From NCBI GenBank assembly GCA_902593405.1, contig CACJIB010000013.1, positions 1 through 33,270 of the forward strand: a stretch of DNA of 33,270 bases, written 5' to 3'. Both the position numbers and the translations under genes were made by a program. This document shows positions 20,929-27,112 of the stretch, piece by piece (within the stretch, counting starts at the first letter, position 1; each line of letters starts with the position of its first letter). Source of the DNA: an uncultured Pelagibacteraceae bacterium. Its GTDB lineage: Bacteria; Pseudomonadota; Alphaproteobacteria; Pelagibacterales; Pelagibacteraceae. The notes beneath the pieces were generated by a model that made no database searches, had not been told where the DNA came from, and saw nothing but the letters and a program-made list of their open reading frames with translations.

Positions 20929-21284
20929 GATAGGACAATCAATTTGACTATCCGAAACTCGTAGGGATACGAGGGGAATCGTTGAAGATTATTGAAGACG
21001 AATTATTATAATATGATGAACGATAGGCAGTTAAGGTCGTTCTAAAATAATGAACTGAAAGATTTAGACTATACCTTGAGGTCTAATACACACTAGATTA
21101 CTTAATCAGTCTAGAGAATGTGTGCGGTATAAGGTTGAAGTAAATAGTGAGAACAGCAACCCCACTTATCTTACAATGTAAGTTTTCAGATTAAGGGTGT
21201 CTGGGACGGCAATCAAGAATGTCCTGATACATTTTGTTTATCTTTCGGATAGGCAAGGTGTATCTAAACATCAATCAAGTTTAG
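20929..21284 (+). ncRNA. Large structured RNA candidate, class unknown
   Basis: The 673 bases between 20709 and 21381 contain no good gene. From 20929 they are dense in helices: GATAG/CTATC (20929-20952); CTCGTA/TACGAG closed by a GGGA tetraloop (20958-20973); ATCGTT/AACGAT (20978-21024); CAGTT/AACTG (21028-21057); a pseudoknot at 21064-21131; GGTTG/CAACC (21133-21161); CTTAC/GTAAG (21170-21182); GGAC/GTCC (21204-21224); a 17-bp stem at 21226-21264 with loop TTTCG; and TAAAC/GTTTA (21265-21283). In the 17-bp stem four pairs are G-U only if the plus strand is the RNA; on the minus strand they would be A-C mismatches. This favours a plus-strand RNA. Positions 20810-20928 are A+T-rich with no clear promoter. 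It could be a member of the large ornate RNAs of phages (GOLLD-like), or a long leader of the genes at 21382; I cannot assign it. Confidence 0.6.
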
Positions 21285-21323
21285 GTCATTGGTACTTTAT
21301 TAAATGAGTTTCAATATTGGGTA

Positions 21324-21355
21324 CAAGTGCGAAGCACTTGTTTGCGAAGCAAACA
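21324..21355 (+). repeat. Tandem GCGAAGC mini-hairpins
   Basis: Two adjoining perfect hairpins share the core GCGAAGC: CAAGTGC-GAA-GCACTTG (21324-21340) and TGTTTGC-GAA-GCAAACA (21339-21355). GCGAAGC is known as an unusually stable DNA mini-hairpin, found in some phage origins and phage N4 promoters. They lie between the structured RNA and the first small gene. Function here is unknown. Confidence 0.7.
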
Positions 21356-21381
21356 CACTAGAGAACAAGAGGAGAGAAACA

Positions 21382-21600
21382 ATGGGTGCGATGAGAATAA
21401 GTGATTACTATTTGAGTGAGGTTTTGTTGTTATGTGAATGGGTGATTAAGAATACTGAAACTTCAAATAGACAAAACATTAGAGCAAAGAGTTTAATTAA
21501 AAGAGTTAAAAGATTTGTAAATACAGCAGGTCATTTAAACGAAATAAATGGTCATATTAAAGAAGATAGAAACAGAGCAACTTTGGATAAATTTTTATGA
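21382..21600 (+). CDS. Small unknown protein, 72 aa
   Basis: The start at 21382 (MGAMRISDYYLSEVLLLCEW) is chosen because GGAGAG stands 5 bases upstream. An earlier in-frame ATG at 21304 would read through the tandem hairpins. The protein is alpha-helical and basic (RAKSLIKRVKRFVNTAG) without a signal peptide or membrane helix. It opens a run of five very small genes (21382-22509) whose first two overlap by ATGA. I do not recognise a family. Small basic helical proteins of this kind are common in early regions of phages. Confidence 0.6.
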   Translation: MGAMRISDYYLSEVLLLCEWVIKNTETSNRQNIRAKSLIKRVKRFVNTAGHLNEINGHIKEDRNRATLDKFL

Positions 21601-21731
21601 GTATAGAAAAAGATAAAGACACAAAAGAACTAGCAAAAGAAATCGTTAATGCGTGGAATCAACCATTAGAAAATGAGAGTGATGAAGAATTTAAAGAACG
21701 AATGACGGAAAAAGACACTAAAGAGGAATAA
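21597..21731 (+). CDS. Tiny acidic protein, 44 aa
   Basis: The frame starts MSIEKDKDTKELAKEIV, overlaps the previous stop as ATGA and ends TAA at 21729-21731. It is highly charged, with Glu, Lys and Asp making up much of it, and likely helical. The tight overlap and the matching strand support it as a real gene even at this length. Function is unknown. Confidence 0.45.
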   Translation: MSIEKDKDTKELAKEIVNAWNQPLENESDEEFKERMTEKDTKEE

Positions 21732-21739
21732 ATATAGTT

Positions 21740-21883
21740 ATGAATAAGATTAAAGAAATAATAAGAAAAATAGAAAGTAAAAAAGAAACATTTGAGAAAA
21801 TAGCACTTCTAAAAGAACTAGATGATGAGGTGTCTAAATTTAGAAAAGAACTAATCAACAAGTTTCAAAGGGAAAACAAATAA
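21740..21883 (+). CDS. Tiny coiled-coil protein, 47 aa
   Basis: MNKIKEIIRKIESKKETFEK begins a Lys/Glu-rich, probably coiled-coil peptide ending FQRENK. The stop overlaps the next ATG as TAATG, a coupling seen across the element. No family assigned. Confidence 0.45.
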   Translation: MNKIKEIIRKIESKKETFEKIALLKELDDEVSKFRKELINKFQRENK

Positions 21884-22269
21884 TGTCAGATTTAATAAGA
21901 ATGTCAGCAGAACAAATGCGAAGAAAAGGTATGTTAAATGCTGAACAAAGACGAAAAAGAGAGCAAGAATATAATATGAAAGTTGAACAAATGTCTAAAC
22001 ACAATGTTGGTGGTTTATATGACATACGAGCAATTAAGAAATCAAAACAATTTGAACAACAAAAAAATCATTACAATATTGAACAAGCAAGAAGTGAGTT
22101 AGAGGATTTATTACAAGCAAATCGTCTATACAAATTTTCGTTTGAAACAGAGGAGTTTATTAAAAGGATTTCTGGTAGAGAAGCAGATAGTTATACTATT
22201 AGAGAAACTGGTAAATTCATTTCTGATTTGATTAACGAAATTAAAGTTAAATACGAAGTTAAAGAATAA
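21883..22269 (+). CDS. Unknown helical protein, 128 aa
   Basis: A soluble, charged protein. Its first 40 residues (SAEQMRRKGMLNAEQRRKRE) are basic and probably helical, followed by a Gln-rich linker. A second part from about residue 65 contains LEDLLQANRLYKFSFETEEF. No cysteine motif, signal or membrane segment is seen. It is the largest gene of the small plus-strand cluster and starts on the overlap with the 47-residue frame. I do not recognise it. Confidence 0.65.
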   Translation: MSDLIRMSAEQMRRKGMLNAEQRRKREQEYNMKVEQMSKHNVGGLYDIRAIKKSKQFEQQKNHYNIEQARSELEDLLQANRLYKFSFETEEFIKRISGREADSYTIRETGKFISDLINEIKVKYEVKE

Positions 22270-22329
22270 TCTAATAATCGAATTGTTGAAGTCAGATAAA
22301 AACATAAAACGGCAAATAAGGAAATCTCA

Positions 22330-22509
22330 ATGTGGCATACAAATATAGAACGGCAACAATCAAGACCAAGTGAAAAGAAAATAAATGTGAATTTTACAAT
22401 AAACAAAAATCTTTATGAACAATTTAAACAAGTTGCTCAAAAGGATATGAGAAAATACTCTAATATTATCGAAGGTAGTATTAAGAGATATGTTCAGTCT
22501 AAATTATAA
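22330..22509 (+). CDS. Ribbon-helix-helix-like small protein, 59 aa
   Basis: The frame starts MWHTNIERQQSRPSEK and ends QSKL. Residues 17-57 fit the ribbon-helix-helix pattern: a short strand (KKINVNFTI), helix 1 (NLYEQFKQVAQKD), a turn and helix 2 (YSNIIEGSIKRYVQSK). CopG/Arc-like proteins with this fold bind DNA as dimers and often repress their own promoters. It closes the tiny-gene cluster and is a good candidate for the regulator acting on the repeated TACGATGA sites. The DNA target is inferred. The start lacks a strong ribosome-binding site. Confidence 0.6.
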   Translation: MWHTNIERQQSRPSEKKINVNFTINKNLYEQFKQVAQKDMRKYSNIIEGSIKRYVQSKL

Positions 22510-22550
22510 ATATAAGTACCTTCAACAAAAAGACTTATTAGATGATATGT

Positions 22551-22582
22551 CGGCAGTAGTTTTCTTTCATTCACTACTGCCG
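22551..22582. terminator. Strong hairpin between convergent genes
   Basis: CGGCAGTAGT (22551-22560) pairs perfectly with ACTACTGCCG (22573-22582) around a 12-base loop; flanking ATAT can extend it. It lies exactly between the plus-strand cluster (ends 22509) and the minus-strand lipoprotein gene (ends 22589). It lacks a U-run on either side, so it may act as a bidirectional terminator or as an mRNA 3'-end protector. Confidence 0.6.
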
Positions 22583-22588
22583 ATATGA

Positions 22589-23029
22589 TTAAGAAAGTTT
22601 ATATTCTATTAAGACTAAAGTCCTCCAACCCGACTTCTCTTTTAAAACTTTTTTATGAACTATTTTATAACCAGCGATAGAAACATCTTCTAATTTACTA
22701 TCAGCAGTTAAGTCGTAAGTTTTTGTAATACCCTTTCCATTTTCTTTATGAGTGATTACCTCATTACTTACTAATGAGTGTTGAGTAATATCAGCAATTT
22801 TGATTTTCGCACTTAAAACTGCTTTGGATTCACTTATATTCAAATCCTTACTCCAACCATTTCCACATACCTTGATAACTCTATCTGTCTGTTTGTTTTT
22901 ATTACAATAGACATTGATAAACTTTTGTAAGTCATCAGGACTTGTAATTGTTTTCTTATTCTTAACATATGAACTATTGGTACAATTACTTAACATTAAC
23001 CCAATAATCATTATTAGTATTATTCTCAT
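22589..23029 (-). CDS. Lipoprotein, LPP20-like
   Basis: The 146-residue protein starts with a lipoprotein signal whose lipobox is LSNC, with the lipidated Cys at residue 16. The mature part has two further Cys (VYCNKNK, IKVCGNGW). A C-terminal domain follows (about 68-146: AVLSAKIKIADITQHSLVSN, then LEDVSIAGYKIVHKKVL and WRTLVLIEYKLS). Its alternation resembles the LPP20/FlgT-type lipoprotein fold. It should sit in the inner leaflet of the outer membrane. It is last in the serine-recombinase operon and abuts the upstream gene without a gap. Surface or entry exclusion is one possible role for such cargo; none is shown. Confidence 0.7.
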   Translation of the reverse strand: MRIILIMIIGLMLSNCTNSSYVKNKKTITSPDDLQKFINVYCNKNKQTDRVIKVCGNGWSKDLNISESKAVLSAKIKIADITQHSLVSNEVITHKENGKGITKTYDLTADSKLEDVSIAGYKIVHKKVLKEKSGWRTLVLIEYKLS

Positions 23030-23272
23030 TTAACCTCCTGTTATTGAGAAAACAAAAATCACAGCATTCCAAAACAATTCATTACCTTGTTCCGAATACA
23101 TTAAGTCGTGCCAGAAACCATTACTCATATAAACGGTTTCATTACAGACTTTGATTTCTTTTGATGAAACGATTACTCCGTTTTCTGTAATCGTTTCTGT
23201 TTTGTAGGTACATTCATCAGCATTTACTGATTGAATGAATATAAAAAGAAAAATTATAATTCGTTTGACCAT
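23030..23272 (-). CDS. Small exported protein with Cys pair, 80 aa
   Basis: A signal peptide (MVKRIIIFLFIFIQSVNADE, cut probably after VNA) precedes a short mature part with two cysteines (ECTYKTETI, EIKVCNETVYM) that could form a disulfide in the periplasm. The tail (ELFWNAVIFVFSITGG) is hydrophobic and may touch the membrane. It overlaps the previous gene by 19 bases and abuts the lipoprotein gene. Family unknown. Confidence 0.65.
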   Translation of the reverse strand: MVKRIIIFLFIFIQSVNADECTYKTETITENGVIVSSKEIKVCNETVYMSNGFWHDLMYSEQGNELFWNAVIFVFSITGG

Positions 23273-23508
23273 AACTTCTCTTTCTTCTTTTGACTTAACT
23301 CAAATTGTAATTGATTAAGTATTGCGTCCATTAAATTGAAAAATGCGATATGAACTTCTTGTTCAAAAATGGATTTTCTACATTCGTCAGTTTTACAATT
23401 AGTTAAAACATTGGTTATTACCATTTGATAATATTCATTAGATTTACCAAATGCGTGAGTTGTAAAAGTTAATAGAAACAAAAATATTAGTGTCTTAATT
23501 AACTTCAT
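23254..23508 (-). CDS. Small exported helical protein, 84 aa
   Basis: A classic signal peptide (KTLIFLFLLTFTTHAFG) is followed by a helical mature domain with a Cys pair (TNCKTDECRKSIF) and an amphipathic C-terminus (LNQLQFELSQKKKEKLW). It starts by overlapping the zinc-finger gene as ATGA. Unknown function; one of three adjacent genes for envelope-directed proteins in the element. Confidence 0.65.
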   Translation of the reverse strand: MKLIKTLIFLFLLTFTTHAFGKSNEYYQMVITNVLTNCKTDECRKSIFEQEVHIAFFNLMDAILNQLQFELSQKKKEKLWSNEL

Positions 23509-23732
23509 TTTAACTTACCTCCTCTCGTCAAATCTTGTTCAAAGTCGTAAATATCCAAATCGTCAGCAATACTTTGAGCAAGTTCTTTTCTGATTTTGTC
23601 TTCTCTTTTTTTGGTACAATCGGAACAAAGAGTATAACCAAGTGGCGACTTATATTTCTTATCTAGAAATTTATCGAAATTGGATAATTCTTCATTACAA
23701 TCATAGCAAATTGGAACAATTGTAATCGTCAT
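23505..23732 (-). CDS. Small zinc-ribbon protein, 75 aa
   Basis: Two CxxC pairs, CYDC (about residues 9-12) and CSDC (about 37-40), are spaced as in zinc-ribbon or treble-clef folds. A charged helical tail follows (KREDKIRKELAQSIADDLDI). Such proteins often bind nucleic acid or RNA polymerase (DksA/TraR-like), but the spacing is not diagnostic. The ATG overlaps the serine-recombinase stop as TAATG, so the two are co-translated. Confidence 0.65.
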   Translation of the reverse strand: MTITIVPICYDCNEELSNFDKFLDKKYKSPLGYTLCSDCTKKREDKIRKELAQSIADDLDIYDFEQDLTRGGKLK

Positions 23733-24403
23733 TATGCTACCTCTAAAAGTTTAAGATTATGTGGTCGATTTAAGATTTTATGAACTTGAGGATAATAAAT
23801 TCGTTTGCCGAACTTATTTTTAATCTCATCAGATATCTTTCTATATCCAAGTCCAGATTTTCTTAAATTTATCATTGATTGAAGAACGGTAAATTCCTTA
23901 TCATCTGGTACAAGTTTCTTGTCTTCTACCTTGTATCCAAATTCAGTATATCCACCGAGATATCTTCTCTCTTGTTTAGCAATCTTCTTACTTGCTAATA
24001 CTCTTTGAGAAATATTTTCTCTCTCAATTTCAGCAAGTGAAGCAAGAATGGTGACGAAAATTTTAGAAACACCATCTTTGTGAATATTACCGATATCAGT
24101 AATACAAATGTCTTTGTGTTCCTTTTTAAAATCATCAACAAGTTTTAAAGTATCAATGACTTTTCTTGATAATCTATCCAATCTTGAAACAACAAGTTTT
24201 GAATTAGATTTTAGATTAGATAAAACCTTTTGAAACACAGGTCTTTTTCTAAACTCTACCCCACCAGAAACTACTTCCGAATACACTCTATCAATTGAAA
24301 ATCCGTGAAGTTCAGCAAATGCTCTACACTTCTTTTCTTGAACTTCTAGAGATGTTCCGTTCAAACTTTCTTGATGTGATACTCTTAAATACGCAATATT
24401 CAT
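23732..24403 (-). CDS. Serine recombinase (resolvase/invertase family)
   Basis: The 223-residue protein has the serine recombinase catalytic domain. YLRVSHQ at residues 4-10 holds the nucleophilic Ser9, SLEVQEKKC follows, VVSRLDRLSRKV (about 71-82) supplies the catalytic arginines, and LASLAEIERENISQRV is the E-helix region. The C-terminal HTH is around LGYRKISDEIKNKFGKRIYY. The start at 24403 has a perfect AAAGGAGG ribosome site; a longer frame to 24463 lacks one. It could resolve dimers or concatemers of the element, or invert DNA. It leads an operon of five genes, which differs from the integrase unit on the opposite strand. Confidence 0.93.
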   Translation of the reverse strand: MNIAYLRVSHQESLNGTSLEVQEKKCRAFAELHGFSIDRVYSEVVSGGVEFRKRPVFQKVLSNLKSNSKLVVSRLDRLSRKVIDTLKLVDDFKKEHKDICITDIGNIHKDGVSKIFVTILASLAEIERENISQRVLASKKIAKQERRYLGGYTEFGYKVEDKKLVPDDKEFTVLQSMINLRKSGLGYRKISDEIKNKFGKRIYYPQVHKILNRPHNLKLLEVA

Positions 24404-24417
24404 TAGTTTTCCTCCTT

Positions 24418-24449
24418 TTGTTATTAGACGCACATACAAGTAATAACAA
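24418..24449. promoter_or_regulatory. Inverted repeat TTGTTATT/AATAACAA upstream of the recombinase gene
   Basis: Arms at 24418-24425 and 24442-24449 are perfect complements with a 16-base spacer, immediately ahead of the recombinase ribosome site. It could be an operator or a recombinase binding site. Confidence 0.4.
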
Positions 24450-24493
24450 ATTGGTATCAACACCTACAGAGGAAACAAGCAGAAACCACCCTC

Positions 24494-24575
24494 TACGATG
24501 ACTAAAACCTTAAGAACTCATCGTAATTTTCGTAGTAAATCAATATACGATGACTGAAACCCTAAAAAGTCATCA
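24494..24575. promoter_or_regulatory. Repeated TACGATGA operator-like sites
   Basis: TACGATGA occurs at 24494-24501 and, in a second repeat, at 24546-24553 as TACGATGACT. The reverse TCATCGTA lies at 24518-24525, giving a perfect 8-bp inverted repeat with the first. GATGACT/AGTCATC forms another (24549-24575). CTCATCGTA followed by one variable base and TTTTC (24517-24531) matches 20776-20790 at 14 of 15 positions. The sites fill the region between the divergent recombinase and plus-strand operons. Confidence 0.55.
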
Positions 24576-24577
24576 TT

Positions 24578-24606
24578 TTTACTCGTAGGACATTATGCTG
24601 TATAGT
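24578..24606 (+). promoter_or_regulatory. Candidate promoter for the rightward operon
   Basis: TATAGT at 24601-24606, preceded by TG, has a weak -35 TTTACT (24578-24583) 17 bases upstream. The expected start near 24613 coincides with the first base of the pseudoknot stem, which supports both calls. Confidence 0.45.
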
Positions 24607-24612
24607 AGGGAT

Positions 24613-24716
24613 ATGTTTGAAACAAAGAGAAATTCTAGTAATTCGAAGATGATGAACATCTCTTATTTCAAACATTCTTACAATATCATTGTAATACTTG
24701 GTAGTTCATCATCTTC
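24613..24716 (+). promoter_or_regulatory. 5'-leader RNA pseudoknot ahead of the rightward operon
   Basis: Stem 1 pairs ATGTTTGAAA (24613-24622) with TTTCAAACAT (24666-24675), and AAGAGA (24625-24630) with TCTCTT (24659-24664). The loop of stem 1 contains GAAGATGATGAAC (24645-24657), which is perfectly complementary over 13 bases to GTTCATCATCTTC (24704-24716) downstream. Between lies a hairpin TTACAAT-ATC-ATTGTAA (24678-24694). A polypurine ribosome site and the ATG at 24740 follow. This is an H-type pseudoknot with a nested hairpin and could act as a switch or a translational operator. Confidence 0.65.
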
Positions 24717-24739
24717 ACAAAAAGAAAGAGAAAGAGAAA

Positions 24740-25189
24740 ATGGAAAATAATATAAAAGAAAGACAAGTAAGTGTTAATGTAATTGCTACTTACGAAAATC
24801 AAGAACAAGAGTGGTTTGATACATCGATTGTTATTAAACCTATTAACAAGACGATTGAACAACAATTATCTGTTGAAAAGAAAGTTCTAAAACAAGTAAT
24901 TGCTTGTTTAGAGAATGACAAGAGTGAGTTAGTAAAATTATCTCTTGCTTACACTTTAGACGGAATGAAATCTGATAAAGATTTAATTGAAAATGGTTTT
25001 GGGTTTATCACTAGAACTAATAGTAAATACTATTTTCAACCAGACCAAAGAGGTGAGTTTGTTCAAATGCTTTGTGAAGAATTAAACATCGCAGACAAAA
25101 CTTTATCTTACAAAGACTGGGCAGAAAAAAACAATGTCAAAAGTGTTTCTGAAAGAGGTTCAGAAAATCTAGGTCAAACAATTCAATAA
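24740..25189 (+). CDS. Unknown protein, 149 aa, first gene of the rightward operon
   Basis: The start MENNIKERQVSVNVIATYEN is chosen because it follows a polypurine ribosome site, and an upstream in-frame ATG (24698) lies inside the pseudoknot. The N-terminal third looks beta-rich (VSVNVIATYENQEQEWF, SIVIKP). The centre is helical (SVEKKVLKQVIACLENDKSE), and the C-terminus has KTLSYKDWAEKNNVKS. The protein is soluble and acidic. No family recognised. Its expression is likely controlled by the pseudoknot and the TACGATGA sites. Confidence 0.7.
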   Translation: MENNIKERQVSVNVIATYENQEQEWFDTSIVIKPINKTIEQQLSVEKKVLKQVIACLENDKSELVKLSLAYTLDGMKSDKDLIENGFGFITRTNSKYYFQPDQRGEFVQMLCEELNIADKTLSYKDWAEKNNVKSVSERGSENLGQTIQ

Positions 25190-25209
25190 AGAAAGAGAGG
25201 TACTTAATA

Positions 25210-25716
25210 ATGAATACTGAAAATAATAAAATCTACGACATTTACAAAAGTGAGAATTCATTAACTATGAATTATGATGTTTGGAATGTTGGTCATAATG
25301 ACGATATTGAAATAGATAAAAATGAAGTATTTGCTAATGAACAAGAAGCAATCAAACATAGTAAAAATTGTCTTAAAGAATACGATGAAAACTATGATTG
25401 GTGGTCTCACATTCACGAGGAAATAGTTGATAATATAGATATCGAACCTCATACACATAACATTGAGAAGAAAAACGAAGTTATCAAAAAGAGTGTAGAT
25501 GAGATAATCAAAGACCCACGAAACAAATATTATACTGAAAATGAATTTGGCGATATTGATTTAGATAAAGTTAATTCAAGGTTAATTCAGTTGGGTCTTC
25601 CAAGATTTTGTAAAGTTCATTCTGAAATTCAGAAAAAAGATAAGTTCAGACAAGTTGTTTATTATCTTACAGACAAAGAACCAATAGCAGAAAAGGATAT
25701 CAATGAAACAAAGTAA
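25210..25716 (+). CDS. Unknown acidic protein, 168 aa
   Basis: A soluble protein rich in Asp, Glu and Asn, with an aromatic and His-containing middle (YDENYDWWSHIHEEIVDNID) and a later basic part (LIQLGLPRFCKVHSEIQKKD). No signal or membrane segment is seen. It lies 20 bases after the previous gene and its stop overlaps the next start by 14 bases. I do not recognise it; strong acidity is also a trait of DNA-mimic phage proteins, but no specific match is visible. Confidence 0.7.
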   Translation: MNTENNKIYDIYKSENSLTMNYDVWNVGHNDDIEIDKNEVFANEQEAIKHSKNCLKEYDENYDWWSHIHEEIVDNIDIEPHTHNIEKKNEVIKKSVDEIIKDPRNKYYTENEFGDIDLDKVNSRLIQLGLPRFCKVHSEIQKKDKFRQVVYYLTDKEPIAEKDINETK

Positions 25717-27112
25717 TTTAGATTTCGTTGATAATAAGTTTAGGGAGTTAGGTATTACACTCCCTAAACAAGAGTTAGAATTTGCGACTAAACAATTTGT
25801 CTATCACGGACAAGCAATTGGTTTATCAAGTAATAACGATAGAGAAAGTGATTTAGGAATTTTGGTAGATAAAGATACACAAGAAATTAACGAATGGGTT
25901 TGGAACATAATCACTAAAGAACAAAAAAAAATAAAAGATTTCGAAACTCTTGGTTGGGGTTCAAATATTAAAGAATTCTTAATGACAAGACAAAATCATT
26001 TAATTCAAAATCAAAACGAAGATGAATATTCAATCGCAAGAAGTAATCAGGTCACAAGGTATATACGAGCATTAAATGAAGCAGTTTTAACTATTCCAAG
26101 ATTTAAACAAGATACATTTACTAACAAACAATTTCTTCAAGGTTTTATTAAAAAGATTTTTAAGATTGAATTAAATCAACACGATTTAAACAGAGCAGTT
26201 AAAGATAGAAACTTTTTAAAATATTTCTTTAGTGCTGAAAGTTTAATAACATCTAGTAAGTTATTCTGGATAGTCTTTGATGTAGTTTATACATTTTCAA
26301 ACTTTAGTGAATTTAACTATTCTGATTGGGAAAGAGTTCTTTCAAGATACGATAGACTTTCGTCAGATGAATATTTTGTTGAGAGATGTAAAAAAATTCA
26401 CGGCGATATAGTTGCTAGACATTCAAGAGATTTCTTTAGTGGAACTAAACTTGATGACTACATTACAATGTATAGAGGATTTTTAGTTAAACCAAATCGA
26501 TATGTAAGAAAAGGTATTAAGAAATTAAATAACCCAAACGCACATATTCAAGATGAAGGAAGAGGTTTCAGTTATACATTAGATAAAGAACAAGCAGTTC
26601 GGTTTGGTTCTAGATATCATTTTAGAACTGATTTGAACTTTAGAAAAAACTTACCAAGTCTTTTTGGTGCGATGTCTAAAAGAAAACTAACCAAGAACTT
26701 ACAAAGAGAATACAAAAAAGTTTTAGGAAGTTTTTATAATCAAAACTATTTAAATGAGAATACACGAAGATGTGTCGGTACTTTTAGAGTTAAGAAAAAA
26801 CATATTATCACTTTTGATGTTTTAAGTCCTGAAAGTGAAATCTTTGCTGACCCAAACAATGTTGAGTTGATTAGATATGATTTCATAACTGATGAACAAG
26901 ATATTCAATCAGCAATTTGGAATGTTTCGAAAGAACCTATTGTTCAAGAACAAGGTGAAAAATGTATGCTCAATTTAATCAAAAATGATGAATATCATAA
27001 CGATGTAGAAAGTTATTTGGATAAATTTGATTTAGAGAGAATAAAAGATTTTCATCTTCCAATACCACAATCATCACTACCATTAAAACCAATAGAAAGG
27101 AAAGCAGTATGA
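25703..27112 (+). CDS. Putative ADP-ribosyltransferase (R-S-E type)
   Basis: A 469-residue protein, the largest in the element. Its C-terminal half carries the order of motifs of arginine-type mono-ADP-ribosyltransferases: Arg258 in ITMYRGFLV, the strand GRGFSYTLDKEQAVRFG with Ser290 in the place of the STS motif, and Glu377/Glu379 in SPESEIFADP (ExE). The spacing, 32 residues from R to S and 87-89 to the glutamates, suits the fold. Residues 1-240 are helical and of unknown role. Phage T4 uses such enzymes (Alt, ModA, ModB) to modify host RNA polymerase. A similar host- or helper-directed role is inference. The STS motif is imperfect (FSYT). Confidence 0.5.
   Translation: MKQSNLDFVDNKFRELGITLPKQELEFATKQFVYHGQAIGLSSNNDRESDLGILVDKDTQEINEWVWNIITKEQKKIKDFETLGWGSNIKEFLMTRQNHLIQNQNEDEYSIARSNQVTRYIRALNEAVLTIPRFKQDTFTNKQFLQGFIKKIFKIELNQHDLNRAVKDRNFLKYFFSAESLITSSKLFWIVFDVVYTFSNFSEFNYSDWERVLSRYDRLSSDEYFVERCKKIHGDIVARHSRDFFSGTKLDDYITMYRGFLVKPNRYVRKGIKKLNNPNAHIQDEGRGFSYTLDKEQAVRFGSRYHFRTDLNFRKNLPSLFGAMSKRKLTKNLQREYKKVLGSFYNQNYLNENTRRCVGTFRVKKKHIITFDVLSPESEIFADPNNVELIRYDFITDEQDIQSAIWNVSKEPIVQEQGEKCMLNLIKNDEYHNDVESYLDKFDLERIKDFHLPIPQSSLPLKPIERKAV

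Noticed and set aside
20709-21303. Group I or group II intron
   Set aside because: No recognisable intron core or catalytic domain, no flanking split gene, and no intron-encoded protein was seen.
21304-21381. Upstream ATG for the 72-residue gene
   Set aside because: The added residues would be encoded by the tandem mini-hairpins, while 21382 has a well-placed GGAGAG.
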